Translations under genes and position numbers: made by a program
In this document: piece after piece, positions 53,085 through 61,462 of the stretch
How the letters are laid out: every line of letters starts with the position of its first letter
Position numbering within the stretch: position 1 is the first letter of the stretch
Notes under the pieces: generated by a model
What the model was told of the DNA's origin: nothing
The model's input: the letters and a program-made list of their open reading frames with translations, nothing else
Databases searched by the model: none
Assembly (NCBI RefSeq): GCF_002091675.1
Contig: NZ_BDAE01000009.1
Coordinates: 1 to 64,000, forward strand
DNA length: 64,000 nucleotides
Origin: Pseudomonas luteola NBRC 103146
Lineage (GTDB): Bacteria; Pseudomonadota; Gammaproteobacteria; Pseudomonadales; Pseudomonadaceae
Reading direction: 5' to 3'

Positions 53085-53976
53085 GCAAACCGCCTCCTAG
53101 ACTATGTTGCAGATGCTCGATAAATGTCCTCACTTTGGCTGAAAGGAAGCGGCGGTGAGGGTAAACAGCATAGAGAATGGGGGTGTAGCTGGTCTTCCAC
53201 GCTTGCAGTAGCGGCACCAGGCGGCCAGCTTTTATGTCATCGCCAATGATGAAGCTTGGCTGCAGAATAATTCCATGACCTGCCAAGGCTGCAGTTCGCA
53301 AAACATCGCCGTTATTGGCCCGAAACATCCCGGATACCTTGACTCGTACTTCTTCTTCGTCGCGTTGAAAGAGCCATTCATTACCCTGGCGCGCGTACGT
53401 ATAGTTGAGGCAGCGGTGTTGTCTGAGTTCCAGTGGATGCGCTGGCGTTCCATGCTGTTTCAGGTAGAGCGGTGAGGCACACACCACTACGTCGAGTACG
53501 GCCAGTTGACGTGCGACTAAGCTGGAGTCGTCGAGCTGACCAATACGTACTGCCAGATCGAAACCTTCCTCTACAAGGTCAACGACTCGGTCATTCAGTT
53601 CAAGATCAACATATACCTCTGGGTATTGCTCCATGTATCGGGCAATTACCGGGGCCAGCTGCAGGATACCAAAGGAGAACGGGGCATTGACCCGTAGCCG
53701 CCCCCGCGGATGCTGGACATCAGACTGCAGGGCTGTTTCCAGGTCATCAAACTCGGCCAGTAACGGAAGAATCCGCTCATAGAGTGCACGACCCGCATCG
53801 GTAAGGCTTAGCTTGCGTGTCGTCCGGTTAAGCAGTCTCGCATCGTATTTACGCTCAAGAAAGGCGATCAGTTTCGTAAGTCCCGAGCGGGACAGTTCAA
53901 GTCGATCAGCGGCCGCAGCGAATGACCCTAGTTCCACTACTTTGACGAAGGCAGATAGCGCAGAAAGCGTATCCAT
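53074..53976 (-). CDS. LysR-family regulator
   Basis: The 300-residue protein has the LysR winged helix (LSAFVKVVELGSFAAAADRLELSRSGLTKLIAFLERKYDARLL) and a CrgA-type effector domain. It is divergent from a DoxX gene and a DODA dioxygenase gene with a palindrome between, an arrangement often seen for quinone or aromatic stress control. It probably represses or activates those two genes. Confidence 0.92.
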   Translation of the reverse strand: MDTLSALSAFVKVVELGSFAAAADRLELSRSGLTKLIAFLERKYDARLLNRTTRKLSLTDAGRALYERILPLLAEFDDLETALQSDVQHPRGRLRVNAPFSFGILQLAPVIARYMEQYPEVYVDLELNDRVVDLVEEGFDLAVRIGQLDDSSLVARQLAVLDVVVCASPLYLKQHGTPAHPLELRQHRCLNYTYARQGNEWLFQRDEEEVRVKVSGMFRANNGDVLRTAALAGHGIILQPSFIIGDDIKAGRLVPLLQAWKTSYTPILYAVYPHRRFLSAKVRTFIEHLQHSLGGGLPTG

Positions 53977-53991
53977 ATCAATTTCTAAAAT

Positions 53992-54014
53992 GTAAATAAT
54001 TCATTTTTATTTAC
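53992..54014. promoter_or_regulatory. LysR operator candidate before the DoxX gene
   Basis: GTAAATA-N9-TATTTAC is a perfect 7-bp inverted repeat in the AT-rich space between the divergent LysR and DoxX genes. It starts 16 bp from the LysR start codon, which fits autoregulation plus control of doxX. Confidence 0.6.
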
Positions 54015-54089
54015 CCTATTTATCTCTAAAAGGGAAATACAAAGAATAGCGGTATCTGACCGACCGCACTTTTTTCTAAGGATTTAACG

Positions 54090-54491
54090 ATGGATACTCG
54101 TACCGCTCCCTATGCCGCGCTCCTGTTGCGCTTAGCGCTAGGTATCATGTTTCTGGCCCACGGCCTTACAAAGCTGTTCGTTTTTACCTTGCCGGGTACC
54201 GCACAGTTCTTTGAATCGGTTGGTTTTCCAGGCGTGCTGGCCTATCCGGTTACGTTCTTCGAAATTCTGGCGGGTGCAATGCTGATACTGGGCATCCTGC
54301 CTCGCTGGGTTGCAGCCGTTGCGGCAGTACAATTACTGGCAGCCTCTTCCGTACACTTTGGAAACGGCTGGTCATTTACCGCAGCTGATGGCGGCTGGGA
54401 ATATCCTGTTTTTCTGGCGGTCACGGCCGCTGCGTTGGCACTCCTGGGACCCGGTGCCTTGGCTCTGAAGCCATCGTTTCGTAAGGATTAA
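54090..54491 (+). CDS. DoxX-family membrane protein
   Basis: The 133-residue protein has four membrane segments and the DoxX pattern LLLRLALGIMFLAHGLTKLFVFTLPGTAQFFESVGFPG and FFEILAGAMLILG. Members take part in quinone- or thiol-linked redox processes. AAGGA precedes the ATG. It is followed by a DODA dioxygenase gene after 36 bp, and the two are probably one transcript under the divergent LysR. Confidence 0.92.
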   Translation: MDTRTAPYAALLLRLALGIMFLAHGLTKLFVFTLPGTAQFFESVGFPGVLAYPVTFFEILAGAMLILGILPRWVAAVAAVQLLAASSVHFGNGWSFTAADGGWEYPVFLAVTAAALALLGPGALALKPSFRKD

Positions 54492-54527
54492 TGTTCTAAA
54501 CCGCGCTGCATCCTTGAGGAGAACACC

Positions 54528-55316
54528 ATGAGCCGACTTCCCACGATTTTCATATCCCACGGTTCGCCAATGGAGGCATTGGATGCAGGGCGGGCAGGGC
54601 AGGCCTGGACGGAGCTTGCCGCGGTGTTACCACGTCCGCGAGCCATTGTGATGGTATCCGCTCATTTTTCGGCGCCATATCCAGTGCTCGGAACGACCGC
54701 GCAGCATGACACTATCCATGACTTTTATGGATTTCCTCAGGCGCTTTATGCGCTGCGCTACAACGCGCCGGGTGAACCTGACCTGGCTTTTCAGCTGGCA
54801 GAGGCGTTGCAGGCTCAAGGGTTGCCGGTACGTATTGATCCTAATCGCGGGCTGGATCATGGCGCGTGGGTGCCACTGCGTTACATGTATCCTGATGCCG
54901 ATGTTCCAGTCGTCAACCTGTCCATTGATGAAAACAAGGGTCCTGCCTATCACTACCAGCTCGGTCAGGCATTAGCGTCATCATTGGCTGACGACGTACT
55001 TCTTATCGCGTCAGGCAGTCTGACACATAACCTGGGCGATTTTCGCAGGCCGCACCGGTCCGTTCCCCGCTACGTCACAGACTTTCAGGCGTGGATGCAA
55101 GACCGCTTGAAGACTCGAGATATAGCCGCTCTGCTGGACTACCGTGGGCAGTCACTGGAGGGCGTTCAGGCTCACCCGAGTGATGAGCACTTGTTACCTC
55201 TTTTCGTTGCATTGGGTGCAGCGGGTGAGCAGAGCGAGGCACACGTATGGTTCAGCGAGATAAACCATCAGATATTGGCGATGGATGTGTACCGGTTTGA
55301 GCGCGGCCCTATTTGA
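54528..55316 (+). CDS. DODA/LigB-type extradiol dioxygenase
   Basis: The 262-residue enzyme matches the YgiD/DODA branch. Likely metal ligands are H11 (ISHGSPM), H46 (SAHFSAP) and H221 (HPSDEHLLPLF); H111 (LDHGAWVPLRYM) and H167 (SLTHNLG) line the pocket. It opens the ring of catechol-like substrates with O2. GAGGAGA precedes the ATG. Together with DoxX and LysR it may remove catechols or quinones that stress the cell; substrate unknown. Confidence 0.92.
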   Translation: MSRLPTIFISHGSPMEALDAGRAGQAWTELAAVLPRPRAIVMVSAHFSAPYPVLGTTAQHDTIHDFYGFPQALYALRYNAPGEPDLAFQLAEALQAQGLPVRIDPNRGLDHGAWVPLRYMYPDADVPVVNLSIDENKGPAYHYQLGQALASSLADDVLLIASGSLTHNLGDFRRPHRSVPRYVTDFQAWMQDRLKTRDIAALLDYRGQSLEGVQAHPSDEHLLPLFVALGAAGEQSEAHVWFSEINHQILAMDVYRFERGPI

Positions 55317-55344
55317 GACATCGATAATGAGGTGTGTCTATGGA

Positions 55345-55860
55345 CTACAGATACGGTCTAACCTGAAGCAAAAGTCGGTTACAGGCTAGATACAATAGGC
55401 CCTCAAGCTCTTGTCGTCCTACCGCTGGCTTAAGATTTAAAACAGCTTTCCAGGAAAGCCGCAGACGCAAGTATGATCTCCACGTCATTATTTCTTCCGC
55501 AAAAAAGACAGTCCTGGGGGCGCCTGGTATTACGCTATATAGCGTTGCCTCCAATGCAATTTTGGGAGGCCAGAGAAGCAGACAGTCAATCGCTCCCATA
55601 TTAGGTAACAAGACTGTTCCCCAGCGAAAATCCTTGACGCAGACATCTATAATTAGATCGTTTTCCCCAGGATCAGTGATCTGTTGTATAGGTGTAAGTA
55701 CCAGTACGTCCCGTAAGCATCTGGCAAGGTGTTCTTCAATGGTGCTCTTTTCAGACGGAAAGTCTGGCTCGAGAAACCGGGTTAAATCGCTTCGAGATCT
55801 AACCGTTACTGTTCCAAGAAACAAGCGGGATGTTGGTCTGCACGCATGTCGTTTGAACAT
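55345..55860 (-). CDS. Uncharacterised 171-residue protein
   Basis: I do not recognise this protein. It starts MFKRHACRPTSRLFLGTVTVRSRSDL, then has LARCLRDVLVLTPIQQIT, ENDLIIDVCVKDFRWGTVLLPN, IALEATLYSVIPGAPRTVFFAEEI and a Leu-rich helical C terminus. The alternating strand-like central part and the phrase YSVIPGAPRTVFF recall periplasmic DUF4136/LpoB-like lipoproteins, but no lipobox or signal peptide is present. The real start may differ. It is convergent with the DODA gene, 28 bp apart. Confidence 0.5.
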   Translation of the reverse strand: MFKRHACRPTSRLFLGTVTVRSRSDLTRFLEPDFPSEKSTIEEHLARCLRDVLVLTPIQQITDPGENDLIIDVCVKDFRWGTVLLPNMGAIDCLLLWPPKIALEATLYSVIPGAPRTVFFAEEIMTWRSYLRLRLSWKAVLNLKPAVGRQELEGLLYLACNRLLLQVRPYL

Positions 55861-56006
55861 ATTCCTGGGCTGGTCCTGGCTGCGCCAATTAAGTCAACGC
55901 TCAATATGATTGCACAAATGTTCCAGATTCAATCGGAAAGAGGCTGATACGATCCCAAGACGATCTGTTTGTTGCCGTCCATGATATCAAGGCGAAAGTC
56001 CTAACT

Positions 56007-56861
56007 ATGACAGACGACAGGAAAAGCTGGGTTCACCTGAACCAGGACGCCGAAACCGGCATCGAGACCATTCGTGCTCATTTTGAGGGTCATGCCTATG
56101 ATCCCCATTGGCATGACAGCTATCTTGTAGGGTTTACCGAGCAAGGCGTGCAGCAGTTCAGCTGCCGCAATGCGCTGCACGTCAGCACCCCTGGTAAGGT
56201 CTTCATGCTTGAGCCGGGTGAGATTCACGATGGCCATGCGCCGGCAGAGGGTGGGTTTACCTACTCCATGCTTTATCTGGAGCCGCAGTGGATCGAGCGT
56301 GAGCTGAGGATGTTGCATGAGGATGCGCCTGTACAATGCCTTCCCAGTTTTGGCGCGACACTGACCGATCAGACCGAACTCATGATCGCTATTGCCGATG
56401 CGTTCAAGGCGCTCGAATACAATGAGTTGAGAATAGTAAGGCAGACCGCGCTGGATCAATTGCTGATCAAGCTGACCGACCATGTGAAATGGCGAATGCG
56501 GGGAGCTTATGATCCCAGACTTCCGTTGGTGGCTTATCGCGTTCGAGATTATCTTCACGCTCACATGCAGGACGATGTAGGCCTGGATGAGCTTGCTAAT
56601 ACCGTAGGTGTGGATCGATTTCGCTTGACCCGAGCCTTCAAGGCCGCCTTTGGTTTGGCACCGCATGCTTACCTCATCCAGCTGCGACTCGCCAAGGCTC
56701 GTTTTATGTTGGCGAAAGGCGATCAACCGGCCGAGGTTGCCATGAGACTCGGTTTTGCGGATCAGAGCCACATGGGCCGTTGGTTCCGCCGCGCCTATGG
56801 GCTGACTCCAGCCAGCTACCGCAAGCGCTGCTCAAATCTTCCAGACGCCTCACGCAGCTAA
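56007..56861 (+). CDS. AraC-family regulator
   Basis: The 284-residue protein has a cupin sensor (HWHDSYLVGFTEQGVQQFSCRN and LEPGEIHDGHAP) and a C-terminal double helix-turn-helix (DVGLDELANTVGVDRFRLTRAFKAAFGLAPHAYLIQLRLAKARFML and ADQSHMGRWFRRAYGLTPASYR). A LysE exporter gene follows by 39 bp on the same strand. The pair repeats the AraC-LysE layout at 15477-16945, though the regulators are only distantly alike. Confidence 0.93.
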   Translation: MTDDRKSWVHLNQDAETGIETIRAHFEGHAYDPHWHDSYLVGFTEQGVQQFSCRNALHVSTPGKVFMLEPGEIHDGHAPAEGGFTYSMLYLEPQWIERELRMLHEDAPVQCLPSFGATLTDQTELMIAIADAFKALEYNELRIVRQTALDQLLIKLTDHVKWRMRGAYDPRLPLVAYRVRDYLHAHMQDDVGLDELANTVGVDRFRLTRAFKAAFGLAPHAYLIQLRLAKARFMLAKGDQPAEVAMRLGFADQSHMGRWFRRAYGLTPASYRKRCSNLPDASRS

Positions 56862-56900
56862 CACCACAATCGACTTCAGCCGTATAACTGTGGAGTCGAT

Positions 56901-57506
56901 ATGATGATTTCTGTGCCGTTCATTCTGTTCTCTCTGGTAGCCTCCATCACTCCAGGGCCTACCAACATCCTGGTGCTAAGTCACAGTGCCCGCTATGGAT
57001 TCTGGAAGGCATTACCTATTGTGCTGGGCGGGTGTGCGGGCGCGGCCGGTATCGTGCTGGTAACAGGCGTGGGGATTGGCGAAAGCCTGACGAGCTACCC
57101 GTTGATCCAGCTCGTGATGAGCACTGCCGGCGTGCTGTGGTTGAGTTATCTGGCCTGGCAGATCTTTAGCAGCCCAGCCACGCCATTGAATGAGATGAGT
57201 GAGTCCATGGCCAATGACAAGCGCGTCGGGTTTGGCGGAGCGGCCGGGTTGCAGCTGATAAATCCAAAGACCTGGATGATGGCGATCGCCGTTATCAGCG
57301 TGTTTACGCAAGCCGGGTCAGACAAGGCCGCGCAGGTGGTACAGCTGACATCTGTATTCTTTGCGATATCGATTCCATGTCTGACGGCATGGGCGGTGCT
57401 GGGCTCAAGCGTTTCGCGCTGGCTCGATTCTGCCACCCGTGTCAGATACTTCAACCGTCTCATGGGCCTGCTGTTATTGGGATCGGCTTGGCTGAGCCTG
57501 CTTTGA
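56901..57506 (+). CDS. LysE/RhtB-family exporter
   Basis: The 201-residue protein has about six membrane segments. SLVASITPGPTNILVLSHSARYGFWKALPIVLG carries the TPGP family motif, and LQLINPKTWMMAIAVISVF is the second hallmark (NPKxW). It probably exports an amino acid or a toxic analogue under control of the AraC gene ahead of it. Confidence 0.92.
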   Translation: MMISVPFILFSLVASITPGPTNILVLSHSARYGFWKALPIVLGGCAGAAGIVLVTGVGIGESLTSYPLIQLVMSTAGVLWLSYLAWQIFSSPATPLNEMSESMANDKRVGFGGAAGLQLINPKTWMMAIAVISVFTQAGSDKAAQVVQLTSVFFAISIPCLTAWAVLGSSVSRWLDSATRVRYFNRLMGLLLLGSAWLSLL

Positions 57507-57514
57507 TGTTTGTC

Positions 57515-57552
57515 CCATAGTTAGGCCAGACAGCTGCTTGGCCTAACTATGG
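57515..57552. terminator. 13-bp-stem hairpin after the LysE gene
   Basis: CCATAGTTAGGCC (57515-57527) pairs perfectly with GGCCTAACTATGG (57540-57552) around 12 bases. It lies between the convergent LysE gene and the small gene at 57559-57843 and is the strongest stem in this region, but without a T-run. Confidence 0.55.
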
Positions 57553-57558
57553 CTGTCT

Positions 57559-57843
57559 TCATGTAGTACTTTCAGGATATTTGGCTCGAGCCAGCCAGCC
57601 CTTCCATAACCATTTTCTCTCATGAACATCCAGAGGAGCATCGAACGCGTGCAATGCTAGCCACTGGTTGAAACGCAGCTGTTCGAGTTCTTCGGCTGGC
57701 TTGCATACCGGCCCACCCAGAACCTGTTCGATATTGTTAAGCAGTGGGGCAGGTACCTGTTCGCGATACAGGCAAATCTGCTCTCTCAAGACATCCAGTG
57801 TGTAGGTGAGGATTTCCTTGTCAGAAAACTCAGGCACGGACAT
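57559..57843 (-). CDS. Small helical protein of unknown function
   Basis: The 94-residue protein starts MSVPEFSDKEILTYTLDVLREQICLYREQVPAPLLNNIEQVLGG and has LRFNQWLALHAFDAPLDVHERKWLWKGWLARAKYP. It is helical and rich in aromatic and charged residues; I do not recognise a family. I chose ATG 57843, since the earlier frame to 57876 adds a Cys-rich lead without a ribosome site. It is on the same strand as the CheB-like gene, which ends 76 bp upstream of its start. Confidence 0.55.
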   Translation of the reverse strand: MSVPEFSDKEILTYTLDVLREQICLYREQVPAPLLNNIEQVLGGPVCKPAEELEQLRFNQWLALHAFDAPLDVHERKWLWKGWLARAKYPESTT

Positions 57844-57918
57844 AAGACACCTCTTGCAGCATTGATCATTAAGCAAAAACGGTTAAATACGATCCGTCGC
57901 GATGTCACATGAAGCGGG

Positions 57919-58497
57919 TTAGTGCTGAGTCGTTAGTTGGGCAAGCAAAAGCCCCATTTCTTTTACCGGCACGCAGTAGTTCGGGTTACAGGCGCTAAGT
58001 TCATGAATAGCCGTGGTCGAGCTAATAGCCTGTCTTTGATCCTCTACGATGCAGATCCCCCCGGCGCCTTTGATAGCGCGCAAGCCCTCGACGCCGTCTC
58101 GTCCCGATGCTGATAACACCGCGCCTATTGTACACGGCCCAAATACCTTGGCTGCAGAGGTGAACAGTTCATCTGCTGAGGCATGCTCATGCCTTGCGGA
58201 ATCAAGCCGTTTAAGCCTGATCATGCCCTTGGGCTCTATAGTGACTTGATACCCAGGCGGAGTGAGATAGACGCAGCCCGCCACGAGTAGCTCGCCGGGT
58301 GTGCATACTTTTACGGGAAGGAAGGTATAGCGTCCCATAAGCGTTACGAGCGCCTCTACAGGACTGTCGGTTGCTACACGAAGCATCACAACGACACAGG
58401 TTTCCAGGCGAGAAGGAAACGTGCTGGCGAGCTGGCATAAGGCTCTAAGACCAGGAAGGGGGGAGGTAATAACTACAATGTTGTTGATTGAGCTCAT
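57919..58497 (-). CDS. Degenerate stand-alone CheB methylesterase-like protein
   Basis: The 192-residue protein matches the catalytic domain of CheB without a receiver: VVITSPLPGLRALCQL at the nucleophile turn (S12), GELLVAGCVYLTPPGYQVTIEP and SASGRDGVEGLRAIKGAGGICIVEDQ with the acid residue D134. The His of the triad, which in CheB lies in a TQHMP-type segment, is replaced (VVVMLRVATD), so esterase activity is doubtful. It may bind receptors or have a regulatory role. No chemotaxis gene is adjacent; the nearest receptor gene is at 27861-29783. Confidence 0.7.
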   Translation of the reverse strand: MSSINNIVVITSPLPGLRALCQLASTFPSRLETCVVVMLRVATDSPVEALVTLMGRYTFLPVKVCTPGELLVAGCVYLTPPGYQVTIEPKGMIRLKRLDSARHEHASADELFTSAAKVFGPCTIGAVLSASGRDGVEGLRAIKGAGGICIVEDQRQAISSTTAIHELSACNPNYCVPVKEMGLLLAQLTTQH

Positions 58498-59115
58498 CTT
58501 AAACTTCTCATGCAAAACGCTGTGAAAGCATGTCCTGATGAAAAGGTAACTCCGGCTTACTGCCCTCACGCTCCGTATGCGGCTGCGTACAGACGGAAAA
58601 ACAACGGGAATAAAAAACTGTATCGCCGCGAGTACAACAACTTCGCCAACACACTAAACGCGGCGATACAGAGGAGCACACTTCATGAGCTATGACATCA
58701 CTACAGAACAGGTTCAAATACAACCTGTATTCAATGGAAAGCTGGGTGAAAGATAAGTTGCAGAATTGCTAAGTTATTAAATTCTTTGAACTTTATTCAA
58801 ATACAAGTTTTGCTAAGTAGATACCAGACGCTGATTAAGATAGCGCTTCGTTGGAACGGCGCAATTGTGCAGATTTGCTTTTTAATCTTCTACATGAAAA
58901 TTGTACGTGTATAACCATGGACCTATCTGTTACGTCTTAATCCTGTAATATCTTGAAACACTCATCAATCTTTATATACGACCACGCAGCTGAAACAGGT
59001 AAGCTTTAGTCCCGGATCACAGCTGCTACTCGCCGTCGACGTTGGACGTAAGCAGTGAGTCAATGGCGTGAGCGTTCAAGGGCATACGATGCTACCGGTC
59101 TCATCTACCCAGTGA
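58498..59115. other. 618-bp gap, AT-rich on the right, with a 13-bp inverted repeat
   Basis: No credible gene; short plus-strand frames at 58510-58695 and 59055-59273 lack family features, and the second lies over the RNase Z gene. Positions 58740-58990 are AT-rich. The region separates the CheB-like gene start from the RNase Z end. Confidence 0.5.
58618..58671. repeat. Perfect 13-bp inverted repeat
   Basis: CTGTATCGCCGCG (58618-58630) and CGCGGCGATACAG (58659-58671) are perfect reverse complements separated by 28 bases. The stem is too exact to be chance in non-coding DNA. GGAGCACACTT follows on the right. It could be a regulatory RNA stem or a protein-binding pair, and it lies 121 bp upstream of the CheB-like start. 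Confidence 0.7.
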
Positions 59116-60078
59116 TCACACAGAAACAAGGCTTAGTACCCCTGTTTTGGCTAGTCGATATCGAGCAAGGTCTTCTGCCAGAAACAGCGAGCCCTGGTAA
59201 TGATATGCAGCCTCACTACGGATATCCTCAATGGAGGGAGACTGCTCCGGATTGGCTTGATAGCGGGCGCTAAAGTGCGTCAGGACAAGATTGGGCAGCC
59301 CGCAGGATTGGGCAAAGCTCGCAATCCCGGCCGCTGAGCTATGTCCGAATGTATCGCCAGCCCTGTCTGCAACATCTTGTGTATATGTCGACTCATGAAC
59401 AAGTACCTGAGCTGGCTGGCAAAAGGTCCGCAGCAGCTCGGGCTGATCGTTGTCACCGCAGACGACCAGGCAGCGAGCCGCATGGGGGTAGTACACATAA
59501 TCGGCGCTTTTAAACGTTTGGCCTTCATGTACCACATCAATGCCTTTACGCAGCTGTCCCCAGATTGGGCCGCGTGCAATACCTTCGGCATTCAATTTTT
59601 CAGTGTTTAGATGAGGTTCACGGGCTGTTTCGGTAAACCGATAGCCGAAAGAGGGCACGCGATGGGAGAGGGGCGTAGCATCGACCGTCCACCGTGGAAA
59701 TGCCCACTGCCCCAGCGCCTCAGCCGGCAGAAACTCTACGTCAAAGGGCAGGTACAGCTGGGTGAATTGTCGAGTCGCGTTAAACCATTCGGCAATGCCC
59801 GACGGGGCAATGATGGGAAGTGGCTTCTTTCGGCCTGACATGCCTGCGCTGGCCAGGAGGCCTGGCAAGCCATAACAGTGGTCACCATGGACATGTGTAA
59901 TGAAGATGGCCTGCAGATCATGCAGCGACAGACGTGTACGCAGTAGCCGGTGCTGAGTGGCCTCGCCGCAATCGACCAAAAACCAGTCGCTGCCCATCTC
60001 TTCCTGAAGGGCAAGCCCGGTTACGTTGCGTTTCTTGGTCGGTACGCCAGCGGACGTGCCCAGAAATAGTAAATCCAC
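59116..60078 (-). CDS. rnz: Ribonuclease Z
   Basis: The 320-residue zinc-dependent nuclease trims tRNA 3' ends or degrades RNA. The metallo-beta-lactamase motif is THVHGDH (H62, H64, D66, H67); further ligands are PLSHRVPS, VVCGDN and LVLTHFSARY. FLGTSAGVPTKKRNVTGLAL and FLVDCGEATQHRLL are typical starts. It begins at GTG 60078, with AGAGG 5 bases upstream. Its length is slightly above the E. coli protein (305). Confidence 0.96.
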   Translation of the reverse strand: MDLLFLGTSAGVPTKKRNVTGLALQEEMGSDWFLVDCGEATQHRLLRTRLSLHDLQAIFITHVHGDHCYGLPGLLASAGMSGRKKPLPIIAPSGIAEWFNATRQFTQLYLPFDVEFLPAEALGQWAFPRWTVDATPLSHRVPSFGYRFTETAREPHLNTEKLNAEGIARGPIWGQLRKGIDVVHEGQTFKSADYVYYPHAARCLVVCGDNDQPELLRTFCQPAQVLVHESTYTQDVADRAGDTFGHSSAAGIASFAQSCGLPNLVLTHFSARYQANPEQSPSIEDIRSEAAYHYQGSLFLAEDLARYRLAKTGVLSLVSV

Positions 60079-60194
60079 AAATGCCTCTATTTATTGGTGC
60101 CGCACCAGTATCAAGACATAGTGTATATCGCAGATGGCTGCAAGGTGGTGAGCATGAGACTTGCCGACCTCCGTGTCGGCGTATTTCAGAACGC

Positions 60195-61208
60195 TCAGGT
60201 TCCAGGCGCGACGTCATTTCTGGCGATTCGGATCTCTTGCACCATGGCCTCGGAAAACTTCTGGGCGGCTGACCAGCGCAGGTGGATTGCATCTATGAAG
60301 GATGTTTTGGCGGTAATCCATTCCTTGTCGCCATTCCAATACTGGGCCTTGGTTGGCGCCAGGGCGGTAGCAAGCTGCTGGTCGAAATTAGCCAGAAATA
60401 CACCTGTTGGATCTTGCTGGGCTTTCCAGTCAGGATGTAATGGCGTGGATACGACCGTTAATTGCCGTCCCTCCTGGTACAAACGGGTAGCCAGAGTTTG
60501 CAGGGCATTGAAACAGGTTGAATCCAGCGCTTCCGGGCGGCCATAAAGCAATTCACGACTGTTCACCGTATTGAGCGGGCCGTCCCCGTAGCGATTGAAC
60601 ACTAAGGGATCGAACTCGATACGGTTGGCGCGCTGATCTTTTACCTTCAAGGCATTGCGCATCAGCGAGCCGGGGGAGAAATAGTGCATGTAGTAAAGCC
60701 AGGGTGACGTTTTCTCATACACGTACTGATCAACATCGTTGCGATTGAATACGGCAGCCGAAACACGCCAGCAACCCGCAAAATCCTGGGGGTCGACTAC
60801 CATCAGGACATGCCTGACGGTAGGTTCCCGGTCAAGTAGCCAGTTGGCAACGTATACCGACTGATTGGCATGCAGACCACAGAAGGCGCCGTTCAGCGGG
60901 CGCGTACCTGGGGAATGCCTGACGATGGCATCACCATCGATATGCCGCCAGGCTACAGATGACCCTATCACCAGCAGGTCTGGCGATTCGATGGGATTTT
61001 CACGTAGAAAGCTGAGTTTTTCGTCAACGCACAGGCTATTGGAAAATGCCGGTGGGGGCAGGTTATCTGTGCCGCGCAGGCCGAGCAGCAGCATCCAGAA
61101 CGCCGCGAGGGCACCCGCCATTCCGCCAAATAGTGCAAGCAGGTAGCCGGCAGAAATCCTGCTGCCGGAACTGGAGGTGGGCTTGTCATCCGCTGCTGAA
61201 GTCTTCAT
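60195..61208 (-). CDS. Membrane-anchored SGNH-like protein (DltD/AlgX-like role)
   Basis: The 337-residue protein has one N-terminal membrane helix (about 20-42) and a large outer domain, with no cleavage site, so it is anchored and faces the periplasm. The SGNH pattern is seen as LLVIGSSVAWRHID (G82, nucleophile candidate S84), VLMVVDPQDF, and the C-terminal D-x-x-H in FIDAIHLRW (D306, H309). This is the layout of DltD and of alginate O-acetylation proteins that work beside a membrane acyltransferase. It overlaps the carrier protein gene by 4 bases (ATGA), and it would accept or pass on the acyl group outside the inner membrane. It is 116 bp upstream of RNase Z. Confidence 0.8.
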   Translation of the reverse strand: MKTSAADDKPTSSSGSRISAGYLLALFGGMAGALAAFWMLLLGLRGTDNLPPPAFSNSLCVDEKLSFLRENPIESPDLLVIGSSVAWRHIDGDAIVRHSPGTRPLNGAFCGLHANQSVYVANWLLDREPTVRHVLMVVDPQDFAGCWRVSAAVFNRNDVDQYVYEKTSPWLYYMHYFSPGSLMRNALKVKDQRANRIEFDPLVFNRYGDGPLNTVNSRELLYGRPEALDSTCFNALQTLATRLYQEGRQLTVVSTPLHPDWKAQQDPTGVFLANFDQQLATALAPTKAQYWNGDKEWITAKTSFIDAIHLRWSAAQKFSEAMVQEIRIARNDVAPGT

Positions 61209-61462
61209 GACACCGCCGCTCCTTCGAGTTTGGATTGTATCAGCTGAGCGAAATGGCCCACATTCTTGAGTGACTCAAGCTCTGCGGTCCTGAACTTGAT
61301 ACCAAAACGCTGCTCTGCCGCCACGATCAGGATGACATGCGTCTGGCTGTCCCAGCCGTCGATGTTGTCGGCGGTCATGTCTGGAGCAAGCACAATGTCG
61401 TCGTCATCGAACACGTCGCGGAAGACCTGGGTCAGTGCGTTGAGAATGTCCTTATCGTTCAT
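61205..61462 (-). CDS. Acyl carrier protein (DltC-like role)
   Basis: The 85-residue acidic helical protein has the phosphopantetheine site GWDSQTH (S39), preceded by LAPDMTADNIDGW and followed by LIVAAEQRFGIKFRTAELESLKNVGHFAQLI. It is not the fatty acid ACP; GWDS in place of DSLD is typical of stand-alone carriers in specialised acyl systems. It overlaps both neighbours by 4 bases (ATGA on each side). It should be loaded by the FkbH-like protein encoded next to it. Confidence 0.92.
   Translation of the reverse strand: MNDKDILNALTQVFRDVFDDDDIVLAPDMTADNIDGWDSQTHVILIVAAEQRFGIKFRTAELESLKNVGHFAQLIQSKLEGAAVS

Noticed and set aside
58510-58695. 61-codon plus-strand frame
   Set aside because: It runs through the 13-bp inverted repeat and shows no protein-like features.
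59055-59273. 72-codon plus-strand frame
   Set aside because: Most of it is antisense to the end of RNase Z.
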